From NCBI RefSeq assembly GCF_000565285.1, contig NZ_APVL01000011.1, positions 124,001 to 188,000 on the forward strand: DNA of 64,000 bases, in the 5' to 3' direction. The notes beneath the pieces were generated by a model. That model saw only the letters and a program-made list of their open reading frames with translations, did no database searches and was not told the origin of the DNA. This document shows, in pieces, positions 46,199-55,761 of the stretch. Position 1 is the first letter of the stretch, and every line of letters begins with the position of its first letter. The DNA is from Cytobacillus firmus DS1 (GTDB lineage Bacteria > Bacillota > Bacilli > Bacillales > Cytobacillaceae). Made by a program: the position numbers and the translations under genes.

Positions 46199-46608
46199 TA
46201 TTTATTCACTGCGCCTCTTTTATTATCAGGCTGCTTCAGCCAATGCCTGAGCCCTTTTCCTGCGTGTGGTTCATCATTATATCTGGGTATGACGTGCAGA
46301 TGGCTGTGAAGAATGGATTGGTTTGAAGCTTCACCGACATTCCATCCAAGAGTATACCCATCCGGTGCATACTTTTTATCCAAATAATCCTTCGCTTTTT
46401 GAAGAAGTTTATATGTATCCTTCCACTCTTCAGCCGTTAAGTGAAAGGCATCTGAATGATGTGCTTTTGGCACAATGACCCCGCAGCCCTCCAAAACGTC
46501 CTGTTCTTTATCGTGCTGAAGAAAATAGCAAGTGCTGTTTTCAAAAATGATATTCTGGTGTGGATCCTTGTGGGGACTGCAAAAAGGACAATTTTCCTGA
46601 TATGTCAT
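46198..46608 (-). CDS. HIT-family protein
   Basis: A 136-residue nucleotide-binding hydrolase with the HIT motif HSHLHVIPRY and a CPFC zinc-type pair near the start. It probably acts on dinucleoside or AMP-linked substrates; the exact substrate is not known. Its ATG directly follows the stop of the P-loop gene upstream, so the two form an operon. Confidence 0.85.
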   Translation of the reverse strand: MTYQENCPFCSPHKDPHQNIIFENSTCYFLQHDKEQDVLEGCGVIVPKAHHSDAFHLTAEEWKDTYKLLQKAKDYLDKKYAPDGYTLGWNVGEASNQSILHSHLHVIPRYNDEPHAGKGLRHWLKQPDNKRGAVNK

Positions 46609-47457
46609 TTAATCATTTCCTTTCCTTACAGGGTAATTGATCAGGGAATTTTCTAAAGTGATTTTGTGGGAACGCTCATCATATGCAGAGTTATTGATTA
46701 CAGTCTTTCGGATAGTCAGTTTTTTCAGGATTTCTTCTTCAGCCTGCCTTCTTGCTTTTAAAACCTTTATTGTACCTTCTTCCCCGCTTAACTGATTCTG
46801 CTTTCCATATCCTTGCTGGGTATAGTAATTGATAAAACCCTCTGACCAGCTTTTCGGCCGTTCTTTAATAGCTTTTTTAAAGGAGTATCCAATGTTATCC
46901 TGGTTGATATAAATTAGCATCGGATTAAGCTTTTTCACCGAATGTTCCAGCGCTAAAACATAGTCCAATATCTTTGTTTGGGAAGCCCCATATTTAATCA
47001 TCCCGACCGTAACGGGATTCTGTATAAAACAGCATTCAAAAATATGAACTTTATTGGTGTTTTCAGCTTGCCTGGCGAATCTTGCCCACTTTTGAGTGAT
47101 GAGTTTAATATTTTGCTCCAATGGCAGCTCATAGATATCATGTTTAAATGCTTTTTCATAAAATGCATCTGGAAGATCTGATCCCAGTTTTTTATAAGGC
47201 AGCAAAAAGCCATTATCTTCTGAAATGCTTTTCTCTGAAATTTGCTCTCTAAAAGGGCTAAATTCTTCTAATAAGAGCTGCCACTCATCATTAGTAAAGT
47301 AAGCGACACTTTCAAAATCTGCCGGGTGGCTGAGATCACCTTCGAAGTATACTTCTGCTTCGATGCCTTTTTGCTTAAGCACTTCATAGGCCAATCTTGC
47401 CGTAGTCGATTTGCCTGAACCCGGCAGGCCTTCGATTAAAATTAATTTTGTATCCAT
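46609..47457 (-). CDS. P-loop NTPase, kinase-like
   Basis: A 282-residue protein with Walker A EGLPGSGKST near residue 14 and a long helical C-terminal part (RQAEEEILKKLTIRK). It looks like a small-molecule or nucleic-acid kinase of the P-loop class (similar to uncharacterised Bacillus AAA/kinase proteins). The ATG at 47457 follows CGAAGGTGAG. It is co-transcribed with the HIT gene. Confidence 0.75.
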   Translation of the reverse strand: MDTKLILIEGLPGSGKSTTARLAYEVLKQKGIEAEVYFEGDLSHPADFESVAYFTNDEWQLLLEEFSPFREQISEKSISEDNGFLLPYKKLGSDLPDAFYEKAFKHDIYELPLEQNIKLITQKWARFARQAENTNKVHIFECCFIQNPVTVGMIKYGASQTKILDYVLALEHSVKKLNPMLIYINQDNIGYSFKKAIKERPKSWSEGFINYYTQQGYGKQNQLSGEEGTIKVLKARRQAEEEILKKLTIRKTVINNSAYDERSHKITLENSLINYPVRKGND

Positions 47458-47514
47458 TGACTCACCTTCGCAAAATTTAGAATTCACATTCTATTGTAAA
47501 GTATAAAAAGAAAA

Positions 47515-47539
47515 ACAAACAGCATTATTAACTGTTTGT
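47515..47539 (-). terminator. Terminator of the DUF302 gene
   Basis: ACAAACAG (47515-47522) pairs with CTGTTTGT (47532-47539), with TTTTTCTTTTT beyond on the minus strand. Confidence 0.7.
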
Positions 47540-47573
47540 CTTTGGAAGGAAGGATATTTTTTAAGGAAACGGC

Positions 47574-47960
47574 TTAAACGGATTTATCCAGGCAGGCAAT
47601 CAGGCGCTTCTCAATATCTGATGCCATTTCTTTAAGGTTCTGACTTTCCATCATACTTATTAACACACTTGGCCTTGGCAATCCTATCTTTGTTTTGCCG
47701 CTTTCTTTATATACAACGATTTTACAGGGGAGAAAATAGCCAACGATTTTATCTTCTTTCAGTACTCTCTCCGCCTCCTGGGGATTGCAGACTTCAAGGA
47801 CCTTAAATTCTTCATCCAGATGAAAGCCCTTCTCCTCCAGCTTCTCTTTAATATCAAAAGTCCAAAGTACACCAAACTTTTCATCTTTTAAATGTGTTTC
47901 CAATGCGGTAATTGCTTCTTCAATGGATTTCTCTGATTTAACTGTGTAATCAAAATTCAT
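47574..47960 (-). CDS. DUF302 family protein
   Basis: A 128-residue protein with the DUF302 fold: SIEEAITALETHLKDEKFGVLWTFDIKEKL, LEVCNPQEAERVL with a Cys, and FLPCKIVVYKE with another. The family occurs in bacteria and archaea; a role in redox or metal handling is suggested but not shown. AGAGGTG precedes the ATG at 47960. It is alone. Confidence 0.85.
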   Translation of the reverse strand: MNFDYTVKSEKSIEEAITALETHLKDEKFGVLWTFDIKEKLEEKGFHLDEEFKVLEVCNPQEAERVLKEDKIVGYFLPCKIVVYKESGKTKIGLPRPSVLISMMESQNLKEMASDIEKRLIACLDKSV

Positions 47961-48085
47961 AGCAGTCACCTCTTTTTCATGTCCTTTTTAATATGAACAA
48001 ACTGCTGTTTTTTTACTATAGAATGTTGGTGAACTGCTATGAGATATTGATTGAGATCGTTTTTTGGTGTGACCGGGTTTCATAT

Positions 48086-48400
48086 CTAAGACACAAGTTT
48101 AAGTCCGATTGCAGCACTTAATACCATTGCAATAAAGAATATCCTTTTGGCATCTTTGGGCTCTCCGTACAGAATCATGCCAAGAATGGATCCTCCGGCA
48201 GCACCAATTCCAGTCCAGACCGCATAAGCTGTCCCCATCGGCAGTTCTTTCATGGCCAGCGCAAGGAACCAGAAGCTGGCACCAAAGGCGCCAACAAGCA
48301 AAAGTAAGGATTGCCAGTTCCGTTTTTGGTGCAGGCTGTTTATCATGGTGACACCTGTCATCTCAAAAACCCCAGCAAGAATCAGATACAGCCAGCTCAT
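48086..48400 (-). CDS. ykkD: SMR-family guanidinium exporter subunit
   Basis: A 104-residue small multidrug resistance protein with four helices: [46 protein letters not shown], and the conserved Glu of LAGVFE in helix one. It overlaps ykkC by four bases and is predicted to act as a paired transporter with it. The guanidine riboswitch upstream makes guanidinium the likely substrate. Confidence 0.9.
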   Translation of the reverse strand: MSWLYLILAGVFEMTGVTMINSLHQKRNWQSLLLLVGAFGASFWFLALAMKELPMGTAYAVWTGIGAAGGSILGMILYGEPKDAKRIFFIAMVLSAAIGLKLVS

Positions 48401-48735
48401 GAACTTTCAGCTCCTTTTGATTCGTCTTCGTTTGTCACCAGCTTTAAGCCAAGTACACCTAGTAATAAAATAAGGACAAGAATGATTTTAGATAATTTCA
48501 AGGGCTCTCCGAAAAATATAATTTCAGATAGGACTGTCCCGGCGGTGCCCATGCCAACAAAGACAGCATAAACCGTTCCCACAGGCAGGACCTTGCCAGC
48601 CATGATCATCAAATAAAAACTGACTGCTATGCATAGGATGGTCCCTGCCCATGATAATGGATCATCCGCATGCTTTAAGCCAATTACCCAAAACACTTCA
48701 AAAAATGCAGCAATAAATACCTTTAGCCACTGCAT
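48397..48735 (-). CDS. ykkC: SMR-family guanidinium exporter subunit
   Basis: A 112-residue SMR protein with four helices; the Glu of [15 protein letters not shown] and [19 protein letters not shown] are family features. The ATG at 48735 follows AAAGGGG; the frame extends upstream through the riboswitch but that part is not coding. It is the first of the two-gene ykkCD operon. Confidence 0.9.
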   Translation of the reverse strand: MQWLKVFIAAFFEVFWVIGLKHADDPLSWAGTILCIAVSFYLMIMAGKVLPVGTVYAVFVGMGTAGTVLSEIIFFGEPLKLSKIILVLILLLGVLGLKLVTNEDESKGAESS

Positions 48736-48777
48736 GAAATCAGCCCCTTTTAAACGAATAGTATTCCCGGAAAAAGA

Positions 48778-48905
48778 AAAAAGCCCGGAAGATATCTGAT
48801 GATCAGTATCTCCCAGGCTTTTATCCCTCCGTGGCATAGCCATAAAAGCTATGAGTTTTCTCTCGGACCAGGCCAGCTGCAGCTGCGGAACCCTAGAAAA
48901 CCTTT
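48778..48905 (-). promoter_or_regulatory. Guanidine-I (ykkC-type) riboswitch and terminator
   Basis: Minus strand: CTAGGGTTCCGC, CTGGTCCGAGAG, and CACGGAGGGATAAAAGCC are the conserved ykkC-class features. The following AAGCCTGGGAGATA pairs with TATCTTCCGGGCTT before a T run (48777-48823), forming the terminator that overlaps the aptamer's 3' side. Confidence 0.9.
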
Positions 48906-48973
48906 TTATTAGATTTACTGGCATTATAACAAAATAAAATCAGCTTTTCCATAATAATAGATGAAAATAGATA

Positions 48974-49252
48974 TCAAGACACATGATCAGCAAGGACATA
49001 TTCTTTTTCCCATTTCCTGCTGTCTGATATTTCAGCTGATAAAGAATGCAATGAGCACATGGATGCAATATGGCTGATTGATGGCGGATAAGGACTTCTC
49101 CTAATATGTCCTTTAATATAGTTCAAAGCCATTTCATAGTCGAAATCAAGGCAATAATCAAAATAATAATGAACGATTTCGTTTTTAATCCGAAATGAGG
49201 GATAGATTCTTTCAATAAGAACAAAAAGCTTCAGCATCTCTGTTTTGTTCAT
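48974..49252 (-). CDS. Phage-type replicative helicase loader/inhibitor-like protein (G39P-like)
   Basis: A 92-residue protein: LFVLIERIYPSFRIKNE, YFDYCLDFDYEMALNYIKGHI, and YPPSISHIASM match the helical pattern of the loader and inhibitor of the phage SPP1 helicase (G39P family). No phage gene is nearby, so it may be a remnant or a domesticated copy. The start is ATG 49252, with only weak ribosome-site sequence. Confidence in the family is moderate. Confidence 0.55.
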   Translation of the reverse strand: MNKTEMLKLFVLIERIYPSFRIKNEIVHYYFDYCLDFDYEMALNYIKGHIRRSPYPPSISHIASMCSLHSLSAEISDSRKWEKEYVLADHVS

Positions 49253-49306
49253 TTTACCAATCCTTTATTATTATGTTAATTCAATTATTGCCTTTTTTAC
49301 TAAAAC

Positions 49307-49334
49307 AAAACCCCTTCATCTCCGCAGGGGTTTC
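49307..49334 (-). terminator. Terminator of exoA
   Basis: AAAACCCCT (49307-49315) pairs with AGGGGTTTC (49326-49334), after the exoA stop on the minus strand, with a T-rich tail. Confidence 0.75.
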
Positions 49335-49337
49335 GCT

Positions 49338-50093
49338 TTACATTTCCAATTCAAGCGCTACCGGGCAATGATCGCTGCCCATAATGTCGCAGTGAATCTG
49401 TGAATCTAGTATTCTTTCTTTTAGCTTTTCGGACACGATAAAATAATCAATCCGCCAGCCGATATTCCGCTCTCTAACCTTGGCCATATATGACCACCAG
49501 GTATAAGCTCCCTCAGCATCAGGATATTTATAGCGGAATGCATCTACAAACCCGGAATCCAGCAGTCTGGTCATTTTTCCACGTTCTTCATCAGTAAAGC
49601 CTGAGTTGCCCCTGTTGGATTTTGCATTTTTTAAATCTATATCGAAATGAGCCACGTTTAAGTCCCCGCACATGATCACAGGCTTAATCTCATCCAGGCC
49701 AAGTAAATACTCCCGGATCCGCTCTTCCCACTCAAGGCGGTATGGAAGCCGGGCCAGATCACGCTGTGAATTCGGAGTATAGACATTAACAAGATAAAAG
49801 CCTTCATACTCAAGCGTGAGAATCCTGCCTTCAGGTTCTGTTTCGTCATCGCCCAATCCATAGCGGACAGAGAGCGGCTCTTTTTTTGTAAATACAGCTG
49901 TACCGGAATATCCTTTTTTTATCGCATAATTCCAGTATTGGTGATAGCCTTCCAGTATGAGCTCAATCTGTCCTTCCTGCAGTTTGGATTCCTGAATGCA
50001 AAATATGTCTGCATCCACTTCTTTGAAGTAATCCATAAATCCTTTTTTCACACATGCCCTTATGCCATTCACATTCCATGAAAAGAGTTTCAT
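49338..50093 (-). CDS. exoA: Exodeoxyribonuclease III
   Basis: A 251-residue AP endonuclease of the EEP family: FSWNVNGIRA, IQESKLQ (metal Glu), LVNVYTPNSQ, CGDLNVAHFDIDL, and the SDHCPVALE ending with the catalytic His. It repairs abasic sites. AAGGAGATATAATAGCA precedes the ATG. Full length for the Bacillus enzyme. Confidence 0.95.
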   Translation of the reverse strand: MKLFSWNVNGIRACVKKGFMDYFKEVDADIFCIQESKLQEGQIELILEGYHQYWNYAIKKGYSGTAVFTKKEPLSVRYGLGDDETEPEGRILTLEYEGFYLVNVYTPNSQRDLARLPYRLEWEERIREYLLGLDEIKPVIMCGDLNVAHFDIDLKNAKSNRGNSGFTDEERGKMTRLLDSGFVDAFRYKYPDAEGAYTWWSYMAKVRERNIGWRIDYFIVSEKLKERILDSQIHCDIMGSDHCPVALELEM

Positions 50094-50230
50094 TGCTATT
50101 ATATCTCCTTATGTTAAAAAATCTGTCTGAATACAACATTACCATGGAAATTCAATACTTGCACAGTTAAAGTCCTGTAACAGGAACGGCAATCCACAAG
50201 AAAATGCAGCCTATTTTTATAAGCGTTGCT

Positions 50231-50545
50231 TTATTGCCTGAATATCATGGTACCGGCATTCATCTGCACTAATTTGATCTTTTCACCCCGCTTAATACTT
50301 TCATATAATGATGCCGTCAGCTCAAAGGATTTGCCATTATCCAGCCGTATCCAATATTCTTCATGGGTGCTGAAGTTGCTTAAGTAATTATCAACCGAAG
50401 TCAGACGATATTTCTCATCTATTTCCCCTTCGTATTCAGTCATTTTGGTCTCCGCAGCTACAAGACCTGAAATGAACCCGTAATAGACGACCAGCAATAC
50501 GGCTGCCATTTGAATGTAAAGACCTGATTCCATCCACTTTTTCAA
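50231..50545 (-). CDS. Small membrane-anchored protein, unknown
   Basis: A 104-residue protein with an N-terminal membrane segment (about 9-29) and a small beta-rich outer part (YWIRLDNGKSFELTAS). The start is TTG at 50545 with AGAGGGATG upstream. Family not recognised; the C-terminal part looks like an OB- or SH3-like barrel of about 70 residues. Confidence 0.6.
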   Translation of the reverse strand: MKKWMESGLYIQMAAVLLVVYYGFISGLVAAETKMTEYEGEIDEKYRLTSVDNYLSNFSTHEEYWIRLDNGKSFELTASLYESIKRGEKIKLVQMNAGTMIFRQ

Positions 50546-50634
50546 TTGTTCATCCCTCTGTTTCTATTGTTTGTAGTGAGCTACCCTCAATAGATTGGGA
50601 TAAACCTTAGAATTTCAAACGTCTATACAATAAA

Positions 50635-50658
50635 AAATGCCCAAATTAGTGGGCATTT
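50635..50658 (-). terminator. Terminator of the thiamine salvage operon
   Basis: AAATGCCCA (50635-50643) pairs with TGGGCATTT (50650-50658). The thiE stop lies in the loop and a T run follows on the minus strand. Confidence 0.75.
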
Positions 50659-51314
50659 CTCATTATTCTATTTACTGAATCATATAACTTGGCGGCTGCT
50701 TTTTCTGGTGAATCCGCCTGGCTGATTGCAGAAATGACAGAAACACCGTCTGCTCCTGCCTCAATTATGGGAGATGCATTTTCAGAAGTAATTCCGCCTA
50801 TTCCTACAACAGGAATTTGGATGTCGGCAGATCTTAATTCTGTCAAAAAAGTAAGTCCCTGTACTGCTTTGGCATCTGCCTTTGTGGATGTCGGATAAAT
50901 AGGCCCTATGCCAATGTAATCTGCGCCTTGACGGATCGCTGTTTCCGCTTCCTGCATGCTGTGCACGGAGACTCCCAGGATTTTGCTGCCAATTTTCCTT
51001 CGGACCGCATCAGCTGCTTCATCGTCCTGGCCTATATGAACACCATCTGCATTTATTTTAAGTGCCAATTCAATATCATCATTTACAATAAAAGGGATAC
51101 TGCTCTCTTTGCAGATTGCTTGAAGCTTTTTTGCGAGCGATTCCTTTTCTTTGCCATGAAGGCATCCTGCTCCTTTTTCACGGAATTGAAATAACGTAAT
51201 TCCTCCTTTGATGGCTGATTGAAGGACTTTTTCAGGATCCTGATGGCAATTGGTGCTGCCCATGATAAAGTATACTTTTAATAAGTTTCTCATTGCCTGC
51301 GGATTAACAGCCAT
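50646..51314 (-). CDS. thiE: Thiamine-phosphate synthase
   Basis: A 222-residue TIM-barrel enzyme that joins HMP-PP and THZ-P to thiamine phosphate. Key segments: [62 protein letters not shown]. The ATG at 51314 follows AAGGAG and overlaps thiD by 11 bases; a longer open frame upstream is not coding. It is the last gene of the operon. Confidence 0.95.
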   Translation of the reverse strand: MAVNPQAMRNLLKVYFIMGSTNCHQDPEKVLQSAIKGGITLFQFREKGAGCLHGKEKESLAKKLQAICKESSIPFIVNDDIELALKINADGVHIGQDDEAADAVRRKIGSKILGVSVHSMQEAETAIRQGADYIGIGPIYPTSTKADAKAVQGLTFLTELRSADIQIPVVGIGGITSENASPIIEAGADGVSVISAISQADSPEKAAAKLYDSVNRIMRNAH

Positions 51315-52128
51315 ATACTTCAGTCTCCTTCTTCTTTCTATTGAACGCCCAGTGATTGGTAGGACCATGACCGCTGCCAATTCCCAAGTCAAATTCAATG
51401 GCGGCCTGGATGAATTTTTTCGCGCGATCAACAGCCTCTGGCACAGAAAGACCGTCTGCGAGGCCAGCGGTGATGGCAGCCGAAAACGTGCAGCCTGTTC
51501 CATGTGTATTGGCGGTTTGTATTCTGCTGCTCTTAAATTCCGAAAAACTTTCTCCGTCAAATAGAAGGTCTGCTGCAATGTCCTTTGCTTCGTCATGGCC
51601 GCCTTTTATGATGACATTTTTTGCTCCAAGGTAATGCAGTTTTTTTGCTGCTTCTCTTTTATTCTCCAGTGAACGAATCCTTATGTCCGTTAAAACCTCT
51701 GCCTCTGGAATATTCGGGGTAATCACCATAGAGAGCGGAATAAGACGCTTCTTCATCGCTAATATCGCTTCATTCTGAAGAAGACTTGCTCCTCCCTTTG
51801 CAATCATCACCGGATCTATGACCACATTTTTCCATCCGCATCTCACGATTTCATTGGAAACACTCTCGATTATATCTGCACTAAAAAGCATTCCTGTCTT
51901 TACAGCGTCAGGTCTGAGGTCCTCACCTATCGACTGAATTTGAGCAGACACTGCCTCTGCTGTCATTGGATAAACTCCCTGAACGCCCTTGGTGTTTTGA
52001 GCGGTAACCGCAGTCAAAGCAGACATGCCGAAAACACCGAGTTCCTGAAATGTTTTTAAGTCTGCCTGAATTCCCGCGCCGCCGCCGCTATCTGAACCCG
52101 CTATGGTTAAAGCTTTATTCACTTTCAT
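51304..52128 (-). CDS. thiD: Hydroxymethylpyrimidine (phosphate) kinase
   Basis: A 274-residue ribokinase-fold enzyme: [40 protein letters not shown] (catalytic Cys-containing anion hole). It phosphorylates HMP and HMP-P. AGGAGG precedes the ATG, 11 bases after thiM. Confidence 0.95.
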   Translation of the reverse strand: MKVNKALTIAGSDSGGGAGIQADLKTFQELGVFGMSALTAVTAQNTKGVQGVYPMTAEAVSAQIQSIGEDLRPDAVKTGMLFSADIIESVSNEIVRCGWKNVVIDPVMIAKGGASLLQNEAILAMKKRLIPLSMVITPNIPEAEVLTDIRIRSLENKREAAKKLHYLGAKNVIIKGGHDEAKDIAADLLFDGESFSEFKSSRIQTANTHGTGCTFSAAITAGLADGLSVPEAVDRAKKFIQAAIEFDLGIGSGHGPTNHWAFNRKKKETEVYGC

Positions 52129-52139
52129 TTAAAAGCCTC

Positions 52140-52952
52140 CTATCCGATCGTTTTTTCAAAAGATCCATATGCTTCAACCTCTGCAGGAGAAATGTTATAT
52201 AAACTATTCAAAAGCTCGATTTGGAAAGTGCCTGGGCCTTTGCCATCCGATTTTTCTGCTGCGATTTCTGCGGCAGTTCCATAAACGACCAATGAAGCTG
52301 CTGCCGCTTTTACAGGATCTTTTTCAACCGCAGTGAAAGCTCCTATTATTGAAGTAAGAAGACATCCCGCACCCGTTACTTTCGTTAGAAGAGGATGGCC
52401 ATTGTTAATGGCAAAAGTGGATCTTCCATCTGAAACGATATCCTGTTTTCCTGTGATAACAGTGACTGCACCAAGTTTTTTCGCTGCCGACTTAGCAAGC
52501 TCAGAAATGTTCCCTGCTGCTTCTGTTGCATCTACGCCCTTTATACTCCATTTCTGTCCTGCTGCGTTGGCAATTTCTGCTGCATTGCCTCTTATGATGG
52601 TAATATCTAATTCTTCTAATAGTCTTTTAGCTGTTTCTGTGCGATAGGCCGTCGCACCGACACCAACAGGGTCAAAAATGACCGGCACTCCATGCTGATT
52701 TGCTGACTTACCCGCTATGAGCATACTTTTTACTTCTTTTTCAGTCAGTGTTCCCATATTAAGAACCAATGCGCCAGCTATTTTAGCCATGTCAGCTGCC
52801 TCTTCATGTGCATATGCCATCACTGGTGATGCCCCAATTGCCAGCAGGCCATTTGCCGTAAAGTTGGTTACTACCACATTGGTGATATTATGTACCAGAG
52901 GATTTGAATCTCTGAGTTTTTCCAATAGACTGCTAATCTCCTGAATGTTCAC
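52140..52952 (-). CDS. thiM: Hydroxyethylthiazole kinase
   Basis: A 270-residue salvage kinase of the ribokinase fold: [33 protein letters not shown], and [13 protein letters not shown]. It phosphorylates the thiazole alcohol. The start is GTG at 52952 with AGGAGG seven bases upstream; the overlapping ATG is out of frame and stops at once. Confidence 0.95.
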   Translation of the reverse strand: MNIQEISSLLEKLRDSNPLVHNITNVVVTNFTANGLLAIGASPVMAYAHEEAADMAKIAGALVLNMGTLTEKEVKSMLIAGKSANQHGVPVIFDPVGVGATAYRTETAKRLLEELDITIIRGNAAEIANAAGQKWSIKGVDATEAAGNISELAKSAAKKLGAVTVITGKQDIVSDGRSTFAINNGHPLLTKVTGAGCLLTSIIGAFTAVEKDPVKAAAASLVVYGTAAEIAAEKSDGKGPGTFQIELLNSLYNISPAEVEAYGSFEKTIG

Positions 52953-52965
52953 ATTAATTCCTCCT

Positions 52966-53727
52966 TTAATTCATAACTAGTCCGCCATCCACAACCAAAT
53001 TCTGTCCTGTAACCGCCCTTGCCCAGGGAGAAGCGAAGAAGACTATGGCATCAGCCACTTCTGCAGGATCTGTGACTTTTTTTAATGGAGTTGAGTTTTC
53101 GATAATTTCAAAGACTTCCTTGGATGTCGAAGCACTGGCGTCTGTCGTTCTTAACAATCCACCTGATACCATATTTGCAGTAATCCCATATTGGCCCAGC
53201 TCATTCGCCATATTCCTGGTGAAGCCTAATAAAGCAGCTTTGCTGGTCGTATAGTCATGGTAGGGTACAACTGGATTCTGGAATAGATTGGTCCCAACCG
53301 AGATTATCCTGCCAAACTCCTGTTTTTTCATATCTTCCAGACCAGCCTGGACTGTGTTTAAAGCCCCAAGAATCGCACCTTCGAGATGGTTTTTGTAATC
53401 CTCCCATTTAATTGTTTCTGCATCTTTTTTTGAAACAGGGTCAAATTGAAAGTTCACCAGTGCATTATTGACTATGGTTGTAATGGGGGCTTCAAAGTGT
53501 TCCTTCGCCTTTTGAAACATGGATTTCACTTGGAAACTGTCCCGGATATCAGCACGAATGGCAATGGCTTTTTCGCCAATTTCCTTCTGCAGAGCATGTG
53601 CTTTTTCCTCGCTATGGAAATAGTTAATGACAACTCTCGCCCCTTCCCTCGCGAATGCTTTTGCTGTTTCTTTGCCCAGCCCTCTGCTGCTGCCTGTAAT
53701 AATGACAATTTGATCGTTAAGATTCAT
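52966..53727 (-). CDS. SDR-family reductase, first gene of the thiamine salvage operon
   Basis: A 253-residue SDR related to 3-oxoacyl-ACP reductases: TGSSRGLG near the N-terminus, NNALVNF in place of the usual NNAG, YTTSK active site (Tyr and Lys present), and GQNLVVDGG at the end. The catalytic Ser position appears as VGTNLFQN, so the usual Ser is replaced by Thr or shifted. It lies directly behind the TPP riboswitch and 13 bases before thiM, so it is co-regulated with thiamine salvage. A role in processing a thiamine precursor is inferred only. Confidence 0.8.
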   Translation of the reverse strand: MNLNDQIVIITGSSRGLGKETAKAFAREGARVVINYFHSEEKAHALQKEIGEKAIAIRADIRDSFQVKSMFQKAKEHFEAPITTIVNNALVNFQFDPVSKKDAETIKWEDYKNHLEGAILGALNTVQAGLEDMKKQEFGRIISVGTNLFQNPVVPYHDYTTSKAALLGFTRNMANELGQYGITANMVSGGLLRTTDASASTSKEVFEIIENSTPLKKVTDPAEVADAIVFFASPWARAVTGQNLVVDGGLVMN

Positions 53728-53775
53728 AGAAAATCCTCCTTATTGATAGCCAACTCATTTGTTTTTGAGAACAAA

Positions 53776-53943
53776 ATAAAAACCAGATCCGAAATTGGAC
53801 CTGGCTGAATAATCTGAGAGAAAGAACATCGTTCCCCGCAATTACTACTTTCCTACGCTGGTATGATCCAGATCAGGTCCGAAGGGTAAAAAACAGTCCG
53901 GTTTCTTTCTCAGCCCGCGAGCATCGGGCACCCCTAGCAGTAA
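53776..53943 (-). promoter_or_regulatory. TPP riboswitch (THI element) of the salvage operon, with terminator
   Basis: Minus strand aptamer 53842-53943: P1 arms TTACTGCT and AGTAGTAA, GGGGTGCCC, GGCTGAGA, TACCCTTCGGACCTGATCTGG and ACCAGCGTAGGAAA. A terminator follows: CCAGGTCC pairs with GGATCTGG (53783-53804), then TTTTT. This fills the gap 53728-54061. Confidence 0.93.
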
Positions 53944-54061
53944 AACTATTAAGTTAGCTGATTTCATCTTAGCCTGAAACGTTAAATCTGTAAAGTCTTG
54001 CAATTCTGCCTGTTCCTCTATAAGGTTTAAATAGAAATACATAACTTGGAGGAATCAAAGA

Positions 54062-54523
54062 ATGGCTGAACACCAATTCCATTTAAAAGCACATTGGCCT
54101 GGACTTCGTAATGATGTTGGAGAAATTAAGACTGGAGGGCTGAAAACAAAGGTTTCCATTCCCCCAGAAATGGAAGGTCCCGGAATCGGAACAAATCCGG
54201 ATGAAATGCTGCTTGGGGCTGCAGCAACTTGTTATATCATTACCCTGGCAGCCATGATGGAACGAAGCAAACTCGAAAAAGAAGACCTTATGATGGAATC
54301 AATTGGAATTGTGGATGTAACCAAAGGAGTGATTACGTATAGAAAAATTATTCATCGCCCTCTTATCTTGTTAAAGGCTGACGCGACCGAAAAGGATCAT
54401 TCACTTGCGCGAAAGCTGGCACAAAAAGCTGAAGCATCCTGTATGATTTCCAGGGCGATTAAAGGAAATGTGGAAATAGCACTGGAAGAAACCATTCTAA
54501 TTGACAAAAAAATATCGGAATAA
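54062..54523 (+). CDS. OsmC-family protein
   Basis: A 153-residue OsmC/Ohr fold protein with two conserved Cys (AATCYIITLAA and EASCMISRAI), the redox pair used to reduce organic peroxides in the family. TTGGAGG lies before the ATG. The exact subgroup (Ohr, OsmC or YhfA-like) is not fixed. It is probably monocistronic. Confidence 0.87.
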   Translation: MAEHQFHLKAHWPGLRNDVGEIKTGGLKTKVSIPPEMEGPGIGTNPDEMLLGAAATCYIITLAAMMERSKLEKEDLMMESIGIVDVTKGVITYRKIIHRPLILLKADATEKDHSLARKLAQKAEASCMISRAIKGNVEIALEETILIDKKISE

Positions 54524-54526
54524 ACC

Positions 54527-54551
54527 AAAAACCGGCATGATTGCCGGTTTT
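54527..54551. terminator. Bidirectional terminator
   Basis: AAAAACCGGC (54527-54536) pairs with GCCGGTTTT (54543-54551), between convergent genes. Confidence 0.8.
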
Positions 54552-54557
54552 GATTCT

Positions 54558-55307
54558 TTAAATAGCCCACTTTCGGATTGCTTGTGCAACACCAGCTTCA
54601 TCATTAGTTCCCGTAACAGCATTGGCTGTTTCTTTCACAATATCCTGGGCATTTCCCATTGCCACACCCCAGCCAGATTCCTCTATCATGGCAATATCAT
54701 TTAAGCTGTCTCCCATTGCCATTACATTTTCCATCGAAATGCCAAGAATCTCAGTTACCTTCTGGATGCCTCTGGCTTTATTGATGCCCAGAGCATTTAC
54801 CTCAATATTCGTTAAGCTGGAATTTGTAATTTCCAGGTCCCCTTTTGTTCGAAGCTCTTTATGAATAAGTTCCCTGATCTCATCATCTGATATATCAAAT
54901 CCAAATTTAAGCCATTTATGGTCATGAATATTTTCAGGCATTTCATTCATCCAAACCTGTTCGCAGCTGGTTGCCCAGAAATTGGTCTTATGTGACTGGG
55001 ATAAATTCCACATCCATTCCATTACTTTAGAATCAACAGGAGTCCTTGTGATTAATTCTCCGCCAGGACCAAATATTTCACTGCCGTTGACCGTGATCAA
55101 ATAAGAGTTCAATTCCAAAGAATCTGCATGTTCGCCTGCTGTAAGCCTTGACCTCCCGGTGCTTAAAATGACTTCGATTCCTTTCTCCTTTGCCTTCCTT
55201 ATGGCAGCACGGTTCTTTTCAGGAATTTCCCCTTTGGAATTTAATAAAGTTCCATCCATATCCAGAGCGATTAATTTGATCTGCGGTGGAATTTTTGATT
55301 CTGTCAT
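54558..55307 (-). CDS. Cof-type HAD-IIB sugar-phosphatase-like hydrolase
   Basis: A 249-residue HAD hydrolase with motif I LDMDGTLLNSKGE, motif II STGRS, and motif IV MGDSLNDIAMIEESGWGVAMGNA. The class dephosphorylates sugar or FMN-type phosphates; the substrate is unknown. The ATG at 55307 follows AAGGGAGAGG. Confidence 0.9.
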   Translation of the reverse strand: MTESKIPPQIKLIALDMDGTLLNSKGEIPEKNRAAIRKAKEKGIEVILSTGRSRLTAGEHADSLELNSYLITVNGSEIFGPGGELITRTPVDSKVMEWMWNLSQSHKTNFWATSCEQVWMNEMPENIHDHKWLKFGFDISDDEIRELIHKELRTKGDLEITNSSLTNIEVNALGINKARGIQKVTEILGISMENVMAMGDSLNDIAMIEESGWGVAMGNAQDIVKETANAVTGTNDEAGVAQAIRKWAI

Positions 55308-55447
55308 GATCCTCTCCCTTTCTTCTATTAACACAATAAAGCCATTATATAGTCAACACAGCTTTCCTTCAAAGACGGTGCTTTACAGGTGAATATTTTT
55401 TGAAAATGGAAACCTGTATATATTAAATATCATTGGTGATGTATCTG

Positions 55448-55572
55448 ATGCTTGTTGGATTTAATTTGCTTGCGGCTTTATTAATTGGTGGCTATGGAAA
55501 ATACAATATTCTCTGCCTGCTGCAGTGATTTTCTCCTTATTATTTCCGGTTCCATTTGACAGCCTAAAGTAA
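55448..55572 (+). pseudogene. Possible frameshifted small membrane gene
   Basis: MLVGFNLLAALLIGGYGKYN reads to an early stop in one frame. The next frame continues hydrophobic as WWLWKIQYSLPAAVIFSLLF and ends FPVPFDSLK. A GGTGATG site precedes the ATG. One frameshift near 55485 would give a single two-helix membrane protein of about 41 residues. This may be decay or chance. Confidence 0.35.
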
Positions 55573-55599
55573 ATGCATACATAAGTGAGGTGTACTGGA

Positions 55600-55704
55600 A
55601 TGTTTATTCAGAACGATTTGTCTGTCTTATTATTTTTGTTCCTTTTGTTCTTAACCTATGCATTGATGTGGTTTTATTTAATCAGGAAAAAAGTGAATAA
55701 ATAA
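55600..55704 (+). CDS. Single-span membrane microprotein, 34 residues
   Basis: MFIQNDLSVL then a hydrophobic helix (about 8-27) and a basic end YLIRKKVNK, so N-out/C-in is likely. GAGGTG lies seven bases before the ATG. The family is not recognised. It sits 27 bases past the frameshifted frame, so the pair may once have been one operon. Confidence 0.55.
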   Translation: MFIQNDLSVLLFLFLLFLTYALMWFYLIRKKVNK

Positions 55705-55761
55705 TATTGGGCGGGACCCAATGGATGAGCTTGTACTTATAATGGTTCAGGCTCTATACTT

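Noticed and set aside
53845-54042. Minus-strand open frame over the TPP riboswitch
   Set aside because: The sequence is explained by the conserved THI element.
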